A stretch of DNA of 64,000 nt from Hoplostethus atlanticus (Eukaryota > Chordata > Actinopteri > Trachichthyiformes > Trachichthyidae), in assembly GCA_034670405.1 (NCBI GenBank), contig JAXDDX010000352.1, forward strand, positions 62,001 through 126,000. Direction: 5' to 3'. Numbering within the stretch: position 1 is the first letter of the stretch; every line of letters starts with the position of its first letter. The notes beneath the pieces were generated by a model. That model was given only the letters and a program-made list of their open reading frames with translations, did no database searches and was not told where the DNA came from. Positions 33,591 to 45,282 of this stretch are shown here, in pieces. The position numbers and the translations under genes are program-made.

Positions 33591-34939
33591 CTATTCCCTT
33601 TCCATCCTCACTGAATTCTTTAATTCCCTGTAAATAGTCTAAAATAACTAATTGTCTAAATTTTCTAAAATATACAACACAGTTTAACAAACATTTACAT
33701 TCATACAACAATATATTGTATAAAGCCCAAAAAGCCCAAATATTTGATAATGGAAAGTTGTGGTATTGATTGACAGCAAACACTGAATTGCACCATTCTA
33801 ATATTTATTATAAACAATTGCAAGAATATTGAATATATACACATATATGTATATATAATAATTAAATAATTCATTCTCTTCTTCTCACTGGTCTTTCCTC
33901 TCTTGCCTTCCTTCCTCCATCTCTTAATGTATTTCTCGATCTCCTCATCCACTGCCTTCACACAAAGAGAAAGAGTCAAGGGAAGGAAACAGAGTGAGAG
34001 ACTAGACACAGATAGACCCATACACCCACTAGAGATGAACAAACTTAACAGTAAAGCACAAGTAGAGTCCGCACACCATGATAGCCACCTGCTGGTCGGA
34101 GTACAGCAACCACAAATATGAGAAAATCTCTTTAAAAAAGGTTAGAAATCAAGTTTTACAGCACCAAATTATAATTCTCCGTTTTTTTTCATATTTATTC
34201 TGTGGCTTTGGTGGCTAACAGAAACAACTGAAAATTATCTTTCTAAAAACTAGCTTAAATGCATTTCTCCATTCAGAGACCCCTTTGAAGCTACACACGA
34301 CTTAAAATACATATTCTCTCAAAAAGTGGATGCAAAGGACTCAAACTAAAGTCACGTTAGACTTAGTTAATCTTTAAGAGTGTAAATATCAGATTAACTG
34401 ACACCCGTTAGCTAGTCGCGCTAGCGTGCTAATGTTAGTTTATCTTAGCTGTAACGTTAGCGGTCGCTTCTACCAGATTTATTTTTAAAAGTTTGGGTGC
34501 AACAACAGTAAAATCAACAGCATAAATGGCAATTTTGTTAGTTAAACTACACAAACCTATGATGGTGACGTTACTCACCTGGAATTACTAATAAAAAATA
34601 CAACATTTCGTAGGCTGAAGGATTGCAGCAGCAGAGTCAAAACGCCAAGTGAAAACTGAAGCTCGAGCCCTCTACTCAACCAGATATGTTTCATAGTGTT
34701 GCTAGGCAATGAAATATAGTCATCTGCCAAATATTGACCAGAGTTGGTCCAATTTCAGACATCATGATCTGGGCCATATCCGGCAAGCTACAGTCGGGCC
34801 AGACTCTTTCCGTGACAATAAACCAGTATTCACCCAAGCCCTCGCGACTCTGGCTCAGCTGACAGCAGCCGAATCTGACACTCAGCCGATTGTGCCGTCA
34901 GTGAAGTGGGCGCTGGCCCGAGTCTCATTGCTATCTGGG
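33186..34939. mobile_element. Nested TIR element with CCCAGATAGCAA ends
   Basis: The ends are CCCAGATAGCAA (33186) and TTGCTATCTGGG (34928-34939). No transposase frame was found. The left end is duplicated in tandem (see 33186-33590), and the right side has related GGCCCGAGTCTC words. Target duplication not resolved. Confidence 0.6.
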
Positions 34940-35396
34940 TCTTTTTGGCCCCCGCACTTCTGAAATGAATCCGGCGCCCGTGCTTGGAAGACACATTATA
35001 TAGGCAGTCGTGTTCTTGCCACATATCGACAAGCCTTTCCTCCATCTCAGCTGTTCAACGCACCAGTACAACAGTTTGTTGTTGTTTCTTCATTCACTTC
35101 CGTGTCCTTGTAGATTGTCTCTCTCATTGGCTATTGTGGTCCCACGCGGAAAGCAGTGACGTAATCATCCCGATTTGAAATCCTAGATATCAAACACGTT
35201 TGATATTATCGGGGCGGCCCCGATGCGTCCCCGAGCAGATCTGGATGTTAAGATTGGATCTGTAAACCGCTCACATTACCAGATAATCGGTGCCGAACAT
35301 CGGTGCCGAACAAGATCACTCCGCCGATTGCCGAATCGGGGATAAATCGGCCCAATTATCCTCGAGTGTGAGTCCGGCCTTAGTCTCACCCCACCC

Positions 35397-36086
35397 TGTC
35401 GGAGGAAGAAGTCCAGGTTTCAGGCCAGTGATGAAGACCGGACCCCCACGCCAACACAATCTTCTTCACGATTCTGTAGATTCTATAGTTACTGGAGTCT
35501 CAAACAGGTTCAAAGAAGTCACTGGAGATGATCAGAGTTCGATGCAATAGAGCTTTATTCTTCAACAGAGACAAAACCCGAGTTGGTCCCGGAACCAGAC
35601 CGAAGTACAACTGTCTGTGCATGATCTTATATATCCTACAAACTGGGTGGAGACTGGGTGGAGAATACTGATTCTACGCCCATTTTTCATTAATTTCAGC
35701 TTTGTCAGCAAGAAAATATTCTTTGTCAGCAAGAAAATAATGGTGTCCAATCGTAGCCGTAAAACCCAGGGTTTTGGGAATTTTCCTATTCACCATTATA
35801 AAATGGCTGCCTGTCTGCGCATGCTCTGCCTGTCTATTTTTAGGCCTCTACAGCCTGTCCTTGGACACCCTTATTGCAAAAGGGCCTCACTGTATTTTTT
35901 AAAACTTTATGATTACTGTAGGGAAACTGTTAGACTATGTTTTTTTGAAGCTTTATTGAAACTTTATGATTACTTTATGATCTTTTAGGTTACATGCTTA
36001 ATCAAACATACTTTATATTTATGTAGATTTATCATAACACACACACTCTGGATTATATTGCTTATTACAAAGCATATTATTTACAA
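35397..36086 (-). mobile_element. Probable solo LTR, copy A of the TGTCGGAGGAAG family
   Basis: The block starts TGTCGGAGGAAGAAG. The same sequence starts at 63803. AGAGCTTTATTC (about 35549) gives AATAAAG on the minus strand. CACCC occurs at 35392-35396 and 36087-36091 as a likely target duplication, but the right end reads TTACAA, not CA, so the boundary is approximate. Confidence 0.5.
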
Positions 36087-36349
36087 CACCCTCCTCCCAG
36101 CTGCCACAGTCTTTTTTTCTACAAGGCCACTGAAACATCTTGTCGTTAATGAGGTTTGGCACTACTGTAATGGAATTTTCATTTTTCATTTCCGCATGTT
36201 TCCAAACACCCATAGGATTTGATCGTACCAAACGAACAAATTCAGATGCGAACAAAATGATGAATCTATGTTCGTAGAAACGTTCGTACTAACGTTATAC
36301 AATCAAATCTGATCATACGCTTGTTTCGTGAATGTTTCCAGATTATTAG

Positions 36350-36800
36350 TTTTGCTATTGTTTAGTTATGAGCAGCTATTGAGAATGCCTCAACTTAACT
36401 TTGATCATTTATTTTATTTCATTCGTAATGCCTTTGTAGGAAAGTAACTGTTTGTTTTCTTATTTCTTTTCTATAGACCACACACACGTACCTATCCACA
36501 CAAATGAACCTGCTTCACTAATAAAGCACTTGGATGCAACTCTCCGTGCCATACTCTGACCGGAGTCTTCAAGGAGCTATCAAGCCAGTATTCTTCTGAG
36601 ATACCATTTCTATTTCACAGCAGCTTCTGGTGCTGTGCAGGCTTTGTGTTCATTAATATGCCTTGTCACACGAAGTGCTCAGGAGAGGTAAGGTGTGCAA
36701 AAGTCAGAGACAATACATATAATCCCCTGTGAAATACATGCATCCTAATACTACTAACTGAAAACAAAACAAACAAAGAAACTGTTAAATAAAATCTGAT
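36350..36800. other. No gene recognised
   Basis: AT-rich sequence between the possible Harbinger end and the ERV LTR, with nothing recognisable. Confidence 0.45.
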
Positions 36801-36803
36801 ATT

Positions 36804-37274
36804 TGAAAAAGAGTCCTCGAGTCATGAATTACAGGAGTATATTTATTAACAAAAAAATCTGAGCTCAGGAGAGATGTACACAGAAGGTATGCAGATCTCT
36901 GTCAGAGAAGTGTCTGAGCAGAGATTATAAGGAATAGAATAACAAAGGGGCTAGTTTCTAACATCTGCAAGGTCATGCTGATAGGTTTGTCTGAACAGTC
37001 AGTTCTGTGTAAAAGGGCTTCTAAGGGAGCCAGAAAGAAGGACACGGACACACCAGGACCTGGACACAGGTCTAAACACAATTCACATATTCATACAGAG
37101 ACATACATGGAGCAATAAAACCTACACACATGATCACACATGGTCTAAGTTACACAAGGCATCTAAACAGTCCTTTATGCAGCACTAACTAGGCACTAAG
37201 GGGGGCATAGAGTCACAGGGTACAGAAGAGGGAGAGGGAGAAGAGAATAACAAGATACAATAAATTCTTCCACA
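36804..37274 (-). mobile_element. ERV 3' LTR (471 bp)
   Basis: On the minus strand it begins TGTGGAAGAATTTATTG right after the polypurine tract and ends GACTCTTTTTCA. A GTTAATAAATATAC polyadenylation region lies about 45 bp before its end. A similar U5-like end (TTAATAAATGTACTC, then TTCATGACTCGAAGACTTTT) is seen at about 60294-60345 and 63405-63460. Confidence 0.7.
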
Positions 37275-37286
37275 GTTCCCCCCTTT
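37275..37286 (-). other. ERV polypurine tract
   Basis: On the minus strand CAAAGGGGGGAAC directly precedes the TGTG start of the LTR, as expected for the plus-strand primer of a retrovirus. Confidence 0.7.
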
Positions 37287-37987
37287 GATACCATCGGTAT
37301 CACATACATCTGTATAACTAAGCTGTTTCCAACCGGTTATTAGCTCCAACTGGAGCTAATAACCATTACCCAGGGGTGGAGATTCCTTCTATGATTAAGA
37401 CATTTCATTACGATGATTTAATACTACTATGTAAAATATAAAAAGGTAAAATGTTAAAACAAAGGGATATACTTCACGCCTGTAAATCCAAAATGGTTAT
37501 ACACACGTTCACTTGATCAATATTAATGAAAATGCTTGCAACAATCAAAGGTAATACTAATATGAGAAAAAATTAAACATACTAGAAAGTTATGCTATGA
37601 GGGATATGAGTGTCAGGATGTGTTGGGGCTTCACAAGTCGGACGCCAAAAGGGGTGACACCTGAAATTTCTAGGGTTACATAAGCGACAAAACTGAAAAG
37701 ATGGGGGTTTATTGCAAGAACAGAAAATGTTTAGGAAATGTTTACACTAATCTAAACTTTCATAGAGATAATGCCTACATGAAAAACGAACGATTGGTAT
37801 AAATACCAGGTATTGAGTAGTGTTCGATCTATGCTGGGTCTATTTAGAGCAAAAAGGGGGTGCAACCCATATCTGCGCAGCTGAGAAGGGTAGATGTCCC
37901 ATCCATTGCATAGCAATGGGGGGCGGCGTAGTAGTTGAAGTAGTTGTGGAAACATGTTAGGATTTTCAGGTTTACTGATTAAGTCGT

Positions 37988-38930
37988 TTATGCATCTGAA
38001 TCAAAATACACCTGCGGTGGATATGGTGTCCAGTCTAATGAAATGTTCACATTGGTAGGCTCAGGGGCATTTGCTTGGTACATAACAAGATTGTTTGTCG
38101 TTTTAGTGATGCAAGATTTAATCAATGCTGATGTACACACGCAAACTAGGAGGGGAACCACTACTACAGTGATTAGTCCTACCATAAATTTCGCAAAGGA
38201 CGCTCCCCAGGTGCCGAATAGGCCAGAGAGTCCGGAAAAGGGATCAAACCCATGCAGCTGTTTGATGCCTTCCACGGTGTCGTGGGCTAGGTCTGCGACG
38301 TGGGAAGTTGAGTCCGAGATGTAGGTGCAACACTCAGTTCCTATAACTTTGCAAGTACCACCCTGGGAGGCTAGGAGTATGTCCAGAGCCATTCTATTTT
38401 GGAGTGTCATAGTACGGATTTCAGACAGTTCAGTGGACATGGCGCTTATTGTGATGGTTGAAACATTCATGTATTTTTATAACACTTCGGAAAGAGCTGT
38501 GATTTCAGCATGGGAGGAATACACCCCATAACCGGAATTAGCACGCCGACCACTCTCTGGAAAGTGGATAGAGTTCTCTTTTCGCGGTGTAAGGGTGCAT
38601 AGAGAGCAGCAATTTCATTTGAGGTAGCTGGTCGGACCAAGGGAGCTAAGTAGGGTAGATAACATGTGCCATAACTTTGTTTCGGGAAGCAACTATACGC
38701 TTGTCGGCCGCAAACAAAATAGACTTGCTCAGGGAGGGGCAACGCACTGGTAAAGTTAAAGGTGAGGACCGAAGTGCAGTTGCTTTTTCCGAGATTTACA
38801 CCTGAGGTATCAGAATGTTGTAAACAATTTGGCACATTGTACATTTCATACACGTGAATTGGGGGCCAGGATAGAGAACAGTTGTTGATTGCAAGCAGTT
38901 GTTCTTCTGATGTGGGGATCATTCCAGGCC
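37988..38930 (-). pseudogene. ERV env remnant (SU end and TM)
   Basis: The upstream part (38467-38930) is the end of a surface subunit and ends in a furin-type REKR site followed by a hydrophobic fusion-peptide-like stretch. A stop after about 35 more residues and a frame change lead into 37988-38470. This second frame carries the ectodomain with a CX6CC motif (C40, C47, C48 of this frame), a hydrophobic membrane span at about residues 95-117 and a cytoplasmic tail. This is the gamma-type TM layout. The upstream part of env is cut by a hAT insertion. A leader-like hydrophobic segment lies beyond it at about 39995-40115. Broken by frameshift and insertion. Confidence 0.75.
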
Positions 38931-39474
38931 TCACCACTCTGGAGATGAGGGAGCGAAAGAAAAGAAGCAGACATTCCAGCATTTTGAATGGATTGCCCCT
39001 GTCCTGCTGGAACAGCTTGTTGATCCTGTTGAATTCTTGTAGAAACACCATTAGAAACAGCAGGTACAACTTGTTAACAGGATCACTGTACATCTGGTGC
39101 AGGATGTCAGCATCATAACATCTTTGGTGGTCTTTGGTTAGCTGAAAGTGAAGCTTCAGTTCATCCCACTGATTGAGTATGCGCAAACAGCAGTCATGGA
39201 TGGAAAGCCACCGTTTACCTGACAGCTGTACAAGAGTCAAAGGGATTTCACCAGGATTGATGAGGCTGTAGATCTTTGCATACTCACGGCGACAAAGAGC
39301 ACTGTGTGAAAACCAGTTATGAGAATGAGAAACCAAGTATTCAAGGTTGTGTGGGAGTGTCTCGACTGCCTTGCTTACACACAGCTGTATGGAATGGCAC
39401 ACGCACTTGAGCAGCTGAAGATTTTGTTTTTTCTGGCGCAAATGAGTGTACACTGAATTCTTCTTCCCCACCAT
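38467..39474 (-). other. Chimeric open frame: hAT transposase joined in frame to ERV env
   Basis: One uninterrupted 335-codon frame. Residues 1 to about 183 are hAT-type transposase (KCVCHSIQLCVSKAVETL, LSGKRWLSIHDC). From about 188 on it is env surface subunit up to the REKR site (297-300) and fusion peptide. The junction is near 38920. This is a result of insertion with loss of the hAT 3' end. Whether it is transcribed is unknown. Confidence 0.7.
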
Positions 39475-39992
39475 GACACTGCAGCCATCTGTACCTAACC
39501 CAATGCACTTTTTGATGTCCAGTCCAATACTCTGTAGAAAACAGGTCAGTGTGGAGGCGATAGCCTCTGCTGTTTGAGTTCTTTATCACAAGTAGATCCA
39601 ATTAATTCGCAGGGATGGTCAACAGAACTAATGGATGTGTGACAGGCTATGTAGGTTGCTACCTTCAGCTCACTAATCTGTGTTGTCTCGTTTCGCTTTG
39701 AGACCGTGAATCCAATGTCCGTTAGCCTCATTGACGAGAACGGTTCTGCATTTCTTTTATGTTTATCTGTGCTAGCATGTTGAACCAGATCGGCATGATG
39801 TGCCTGTATTTCACACTTACAATATCTGCACAGTGCCTTTGAATCATCCCCCACTTGAGGACGAATCCATTCCTTTAGTCCATTCTCTTTCTCCCACACT
39901 CGACTACCAAGATTTGTAAGCGACTTTACAGAAAAACAAGCCCAAAGTCGCTTATAATAAGTGGACTTGGCAACACTGGTGTGTGTAATTAT
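38920..39992 (-). pseudogene. hAT transposase relic (ZNF862/KIAA1586-like) in env
   Basis: The start on the minus strand is CAGTGTTGCCAAGTCCAC (about 39983), a typical fish hAT terminus. Next comes a BED/TTF-type zinc finger (CRYCKCEIQ then HASTDKHKRN, about 39760-39850). Then come TLTCFLQSIGLDIKK and GLGTDGCSVM (39470-39540, after a frameshift), where the D is a likely catalytic residue. The HSIQLC and GKRWLS blocks follow. The 3' end of the element is missing, because env resumes at about 38920. Confidence 0.65.
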
Positions 39993-40123
39993 CAGTGTAA
40001 GTGTTTGTGCAGACAGTAAGTGAGCTTCTGCTTCTTCCTCCACAGCCCAGATAACCGGAGCCACACTGATCATGAAGAAGGAGAAGATGACGATGATGCA
40101 GTCGGTGGTGCTATCCTTGCACC

Positions 40124-41115
40124 TAGGGGTGGGCGGTATAAACGGTATAAACAGTACACTGGTAGAAATATGCGCCACGGTATGGATTTGGCTATACCGT
40201 TTGTACCGGTAGACAATGGATTTTGACTAATACATAGAGCATGCGAGCGTCATTCCTTAGCATTGCCTGATGGACAGCATTCCTAGGCCAATAAAAATAT
40301 GTAGGTGGGTGTACTCTTCCCCTTTACCTGCCAACAAACGCACTTGTTTTACGTATGCCTGTAAACAACGATGAGTGAAGAAATGGATACAAGTAGCGCG
40401 AGCACTGCTAGCGAGGCTGTAGTGAAGTTGAAGCTTCTAATAATAACCAAAACGGGTGTCATTCAAACTGAATATTTACTTGCCAATATGCTGCAGTTTT
40501 ACAAAGAACAAAGTAAACAAAACGGACCTTTGCACCCGACGTCTCGCATTCATAACATCACTAAAACTAGCGACAAAACAACACTGAGCAGGTTACTTCC
40601 TTGCACTTCAAAATAAAAGCACTTCCTGTCGACACTGTCCATAGAAATACTGAATCATTACCATTAGCAGGTTAAAACATATTTCTCACATATTTACTGT
40701 AAATAATGTAAATAGTATGTTTTAACATTTCTTCTATAAACTAATTCAAACTAAGCAACATGAACCACATTATTTAGTTACTTTAAACCAAAACAATTTA
40801 CAACAGAGGCAGATGAAGAACTCGTTAAAAAGAAGGGGGAGGCTTGAGGAAGGCGCTGGAGTCGTGGGGATTAAAAGAAGAACGACAAGTTTGTATGACC
40901 ACAGACACCAATAAAAATGCTCTTAAAATATTCAACTTCAGTTCAATGTGAAATTTGACTTATTATACTAAAGGAATAGTTTATACTAATAGTTAATTAA
41001 TAATAACCTAACTCCAGGCAATACTTACTATCCCAGTGTATTGTACTATTCTATTGAAATTCTGAAAATAATTATATACCGTGATATATATCTTAGGCCA
41101 TACCGCCCAGCCCTA
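40124..41115 (+). mobile_element. Non-autonomous hAT (992 bp), ZBED-type ends
   Basis: The ends are TAGGGGTGGGCGGTAT and ATACCGCCCAGCCCTA, with an exact 8-bp duplication CTTGCACC at 40116-40123 and 41116-41123. A short plus-strand frame (40371-40616) begins MSEEMDTSSASTASEAV, like the N-terminus of fish ZBED-hAT transposases. It then loses homology, so the element is an internally deleted derivative. It sits between the integrase end and env leader of the ERV. Confidence 0.85.
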
Positions 41116-41149
41116 CTTGCACCCTAATCGGTTGACGTGCTCCCATTGT

Positions 41150-42281
41150 GGGGCGTTAGTCGGCATCTAGTTGCGCGGATCCATTCGGGTTTGCCTTCAA
41201 CCTTTACTGCAGTTCTGGTTGTCAGCAACTGGAATGGTCCTTTCCACCTAGGAGAGAGAGAAACCTTATCTAGTGATCAACACAAAATCTCCCGATTTGA
41301 ACTCATGGGTGGGATCAGTACCGGGAACTGGTAGGCTATTGGCTACTCTAAGATGGTTTTGTCTCAAAATGCTGCCTAAACCCAGTACAAAGTCTGTGAG
41401 GTGCTCGCTAGTCCAAACTAGAGTAGACTAGAGCTCTGTGTGGTGGTAATGGCGGGCTGGCTCCTGTGGACATTGGTCTGCCCATTAGCACCTCGTGGGC
41501 TGAGACCTGTTGTTCTGTTTGGGGACAATCTTATCGCATAGAGCACCAAAGGAAGGGCCTCTGGCCATTTCAGCCCTGTCTGTTGGACTGTTTTGGTTAG
41601 CTTTTCTTTGATCGTTCGATTCATTCTTTCAACCTGACCTGAACTTTGGGGATGGTAGGGTACGTGTATTTTCCAGACTTTACACATACTTTGGGTGACT
41701 TTTGAGGTGAATGGGGTACCTCTGTCACTGTTGATGCCCTGTGGGATTCCAAATCTTGGAATCACGTCTTGTAGAAGACACTTAACCACTGTGTTAGCGT
41801 CGTCTTTGCGTGTGGGGAATGCTTCAACCCACTTTGAGAACATATCTACAATTATCAGGAGGTGTTTGAATCCCTGGCAAGGTGGCATATGTATGAAATC
41901 TATTTGCATATTTACAAAGGAACCTGATGGAACAGGTAGATGGTCATGTTGGATGTTTGTTCGTCCTTTGTTATTTTGCGTGCAAATGAGACATGTTTTT
42001 ACAAGCGACAACCGATTTTGAACAGCCTTTGCGCGACCACAAAGCCTTCTCATTGGGCTCAGTGCAGTCTTGAAGGACTGCAACATCATTAAGAGAAGGT
42101 TGCAGCTGTGTGACAGGAGGCTGTTTGGCGTGGGTTTGGAGGACCATAGAGGAAGAGGTAAGTGCCGCTTGTTTAGCAGCGGTGTCTGCCATTGCATTAC
42201 CTTTAGACACGGGATCAGTAGCACCAGTGTGAGCTGCGCATTTGACAATGGCCAACTCAGAAGGGAGTAGAATAGCCTCAA
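41150..42281 (-). pseudogene. ERV integrase
   Basis: The 41418-42281 frame holds the catalytic core. In its numbering the DDE residues are D128 (in QIDF), D186 (in NSDRG) and E218 (in GQVERM), all present. The N-terminal zinc-binding part is split: its first half is in the overlapping RNase H frame (41971-42519), with a shift near 42010. The C-terminal domain (PRWKGPFQ, then TRTAVKVEGKPEWI) continues in another frame at about 41180-41330. Core intact, gene broken. Confidence 0.75.
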
Positions 42282-42610
42282 GAAGATTATTTATGAGCAT
42301 GTGATGTTGTATGGGTTTACCAGAGGATGTGACAAAACCATGGAGCTTCCACAATACTCCGAAATCATGTGTGACACCGAATGTGTATCGGGAATCTGTA
42401 AAGATCGTGGCAGTTTTCCCTTTAGCCAGGATGCATGATCTAGTTAAGGCATACAACTCTGCCTCTTGAGCAGACATGCCCGGTGGAAGGGCATGAGCCT
42501 CAATCACGTCGTCATCCAATACAATAGCATAACCAGCACGGTAATCGCTGTCGGAAAGACGAAAAGAGAATCCATCTGTGTACAGAACAAAGTCAGAATT
42601 TGGGATTGGT
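42030..42610 (-). pseudogene. ERV RNase H
   Basis: YTDGFS (first catalytic Asp, about 42575), then AELYALTRSC (Glu) and TIFTDSRYTFGV (Asp), and AAHTGATDPVSKGNAMADTA near the end are RNase H motifs in order. The frame runs on into the start of integrase. The link to the reverse transcriptase frame upstream (ends 42855) is broken. Confidence 0.7.
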
Positions 42611-42854
42611 GTTTGTTTGAGATCAGGGCGAGGTGATGTACATCGATCACCAATTCGCAGTCATGCGTATCAGCATCTTCAGACTCATCAGTGGCGGGGT
42701 TAAGAGGAGGCACTCTTTTGACAGTTATGTGAGGTGCAGAGAGGATGATGGCTTCGTAACCAGAATGTCTGGAGGCAGTGAAGTGATGAGTGGCTGCAGA
42801 TTGTAACAGAGAAAGACAATACAGTCACAAGCCAGTACAATAGGGGCTGATTTT

Positions 42855-44204
42855 TCAATCAGCAATAGAACTAAGACAGGCTGGCATACCACAGACTACC
42901 AGAGAGAGCTTTGAAGAGTAGTAGGCAACCGGCCTGTAATGAGAGCCATGTTTTTGGACAAGGATGCCATTGACAAACCCACTAGCTTCATGCACATAGA
43001 GATGGAACGGCTGGGTGTAGTCTGGTAACCCAAGCATAGGTGCTGATAGCAATGCCTGTTTGAGCTGTGTGAATGCATCGTGCATTTCAGGAGACCACAC
43101 AATGTCTTTGGGGGCATCAGTCATGGTCGAAGCGCGTAGGACAGTGTCCATTGTTCTGTAGTCATAGATCCAATGTCTACAGTAGTTGGTCATTCCCAGA
43201 AAAGACAGTATCTCAGCTTGTTGCGGGGAGGAGTGGCTGTACAAATAGCTTTGACTGTCCGGAGAGAGTAGTCTGGAGCCATGGGATAGACAATATCCCA
43301 AGTAAGCAACAGTGGGAAGACAAAACTGCAACTTCGCCAGGGAGGCTTTGTGTCCCTTCTCTGCAAGATGATTAAGCAGAGCAATGGAGTCAGTCACACA
43401 GGCATCCTTGGTGGGTGAGACAATCAGAATATCATCAGCGTATTGTAGCAACGTGCTTCCACCGGGGAGAGTCAATGCATCCAAATCACACTTAACAGTG
43501 ATAGAATAGACTGTAGGGCTCTCTGTGTAGCCTTTGGGTTGGCGTGTCCAGGTGTATTGTTTACCGTTATATGTGAAGGCAAAGAGGTATGTACTGCCTT
43601 CATCCAATGGAATGGAGAAGAATGCGGCACACAGATCAACAACTGTGTAGTGCGTAGAATCTGCCGGTAAACTAGCCAGAATGGAGTTGGTATCTGCCAC
43701 AAGAGGGGTCATTGGTACCACAATGTCATTCACTGCCCTCAGATCCTGAACAAAGCACCATTCATCTGCACAACCTGGTTTGGGGACTGGGAGAATAGGA
43801 GTGTTGCATGGACTGTTGGTTTCATCCAAGACTCCTTGTTGGAGCAATGACTCAATGACAGGTTTGATGACTGCAACAGTGGCGGCGGACAATGAATATT
43901 GCCTGATGCATGGAAGAACTGCCGCCTTTTTAAGCTTCACCACATGGGGTGGTGCAGAGGCAACGAAACCTACATGATTCTTATGGAGCGGCCACAATTT
44001 GGGAGGAATCTCTGACAAAGCCAGAGGGGGTAAGTAATGGGAAATGGGCGAAGGGCATTGGAAGGAAAGGGATGTTTGAATGGGGGGTAGGGTGGGAAGG
44101 GTTAATTTTAAACAGTCGCCGGGTAGTAACCCAAGGGTCCCACAATGGGTTGACATTTCCTGAATAGGAGTCAACTGAGAAAGAGCAACACACATAGGAC
44201 CCAA
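42855..44204 (-). pseudogene. ERV reverse transcriptase (449-codon frame)
   Basis: Long open frame with RT motifs in order: VPKPGCADEW (about 140-149), QDLRAVND (153-160), VDLCAAFFSIPL (189-200), a QPKGYTESP block (222-230) and YADD (255-258), and the thumb/connection part (FLGMTNYCRHWI). The PQG of most RTs is changed to PKG. It is the best preserved part of the ERV. The frame opens downstream of the protease with an undefined start, as expected for a processed polyprotein. Confidence 0.85.
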
Positions 44205-44526
44205 ATCTTAAGGTTAATAGCCAGAGGCGACAGCCAAAGACACATTGGGAAGTGAATTGGGAACTTGAAAAACTGCAAGTTGTTCTGTACACAGTGGAAG
44301 TACAGCTGCACATCCTTCAGCGCCTATGAAGATCGTGGATGGAGCGCTTAAGGTGTCTTGTTGTGTCAAGCGCGGTTCAGCCAATTCGGCATATGATGAC
44401 GATGCAGGTACGGTGCCATATAGTGCAGTGCAATGTAATAAAGTAAGATGAGACATTGATAACATCTTAGTGATAAGGCTTGATGAGTGTTTGGACATTG
44501 CAATGATGTTTGCTTCTGAAAACAAC

Positions 44527-44733
44527 TCAGAAAGGTGTGGATAACTCATTCCCACCTACAGTCATGATAGTAGGCTTAGACAGTGGTTCAGTCATATGGA
44601 TGTCCATGACCCCCACCGTCGTAACTGTTTGTCTACTTTGCCTTAAGATGTTATCATCTGCTTGGGTTGATGACAATGTGGCACCGCTATTGACTAGCAT
44701 ATTTATTCTCTTCCCCGCTATGCATACGTTCAC
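44527..44733 (-). pseudogene. ERV protease fragment with altered active site
   Basis: A 68-codon frame contains VNSGATLSS where retroviral proteases have D-(S/T)-G-A. The catalytic Asp is Asn here. A flap-like region follows. Another frame (44214-44555) may hold the remainder. Inactive as read. Confidence 0.6.
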
Positions 44734-45099
44734 AGTGGGATCTTCTCTAGGGGTTTTGGAAAACCGAGTTTGTGTGAGTTGGTGAAACTGATCGTGTTCT
44801 TCCTCTTGGCCTCCCTATTGTTGGGGGTGACTCTTTGGCCCTGTTTAGACCTGGCATTAACATCCGATTTGGGCGATCAGATCTCAAGTTCACACCTCTA
44901 AGTACGTCCATTTACACCTGGCATTAGAATGCGTCTGTGATCGTCTCGAGTGATTCGGATCTCACTTCCCCGCTCTATATGCAAATAAACACGTACATCA
45001 TCATACCAGTTAGCCTGATAACATATCAATTACCAATCATTCATTTGATCTCGCTCCGAGAGACAGCGCGTTCTCTCACTCTAGCACCAACCACGGCGC

Positions 45100-45104
<5 letters not shown>

Positions 45105-45150
<46 letters not shown>
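45105..45150. repeat. (GA)n microsatellite
   Basis: About 20 GA units followed by GAGCGAGCGAGAGCGAG. Confidence 0.9.
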
Positions 45151-45157
<7 letters not shown>

Positions 45158-45282
45158 AGCGAGGTCTACAGTAATGACGTTTTACGGTATAGGACATTAT
45201 TTTATTAGTTTATTTTGTAATGTGTATGTATGTCAATCTTTTAAAAGACATGTTGAAATAAATATACCTATACCAGTAGTCA

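Larger units (their letters stand above)
32092..35380. mobile_element. TIR element, about 3.3 kb including a nested copy
   Basis: The termini AGGCTGGGCTCACAC and GTGTGAGTCCGGCCT are inverted repeats with two differences, flanked by TA on both sides (32090-32091, 35381-35382). Subterminal regions share ATTTTGAAATCGG / CCGATTGCCGAATCGG words. The only longer frame (32661-32915, plus) gives a protein that I do not recognise. Without the nested element at 33186-34939 it is about 1.5 kb. Confidence 0.55.
29232..36342 (+). mobile_element. Possible Harbinger framework with nested insertions
   Basis: The left part starts GGGCCACATTCACAAATG and the right part ends TTTCGTGAATGTTTCC. Both have nearby ACGAACGT and TTCGTA words in inverted arrangement. 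A Myb-like accessory gene relic lies just inside the left end. Everything between about 29929 and 36086 appears to be later insertions. The pairing of these two ends is inference. Confidence 0.35.
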
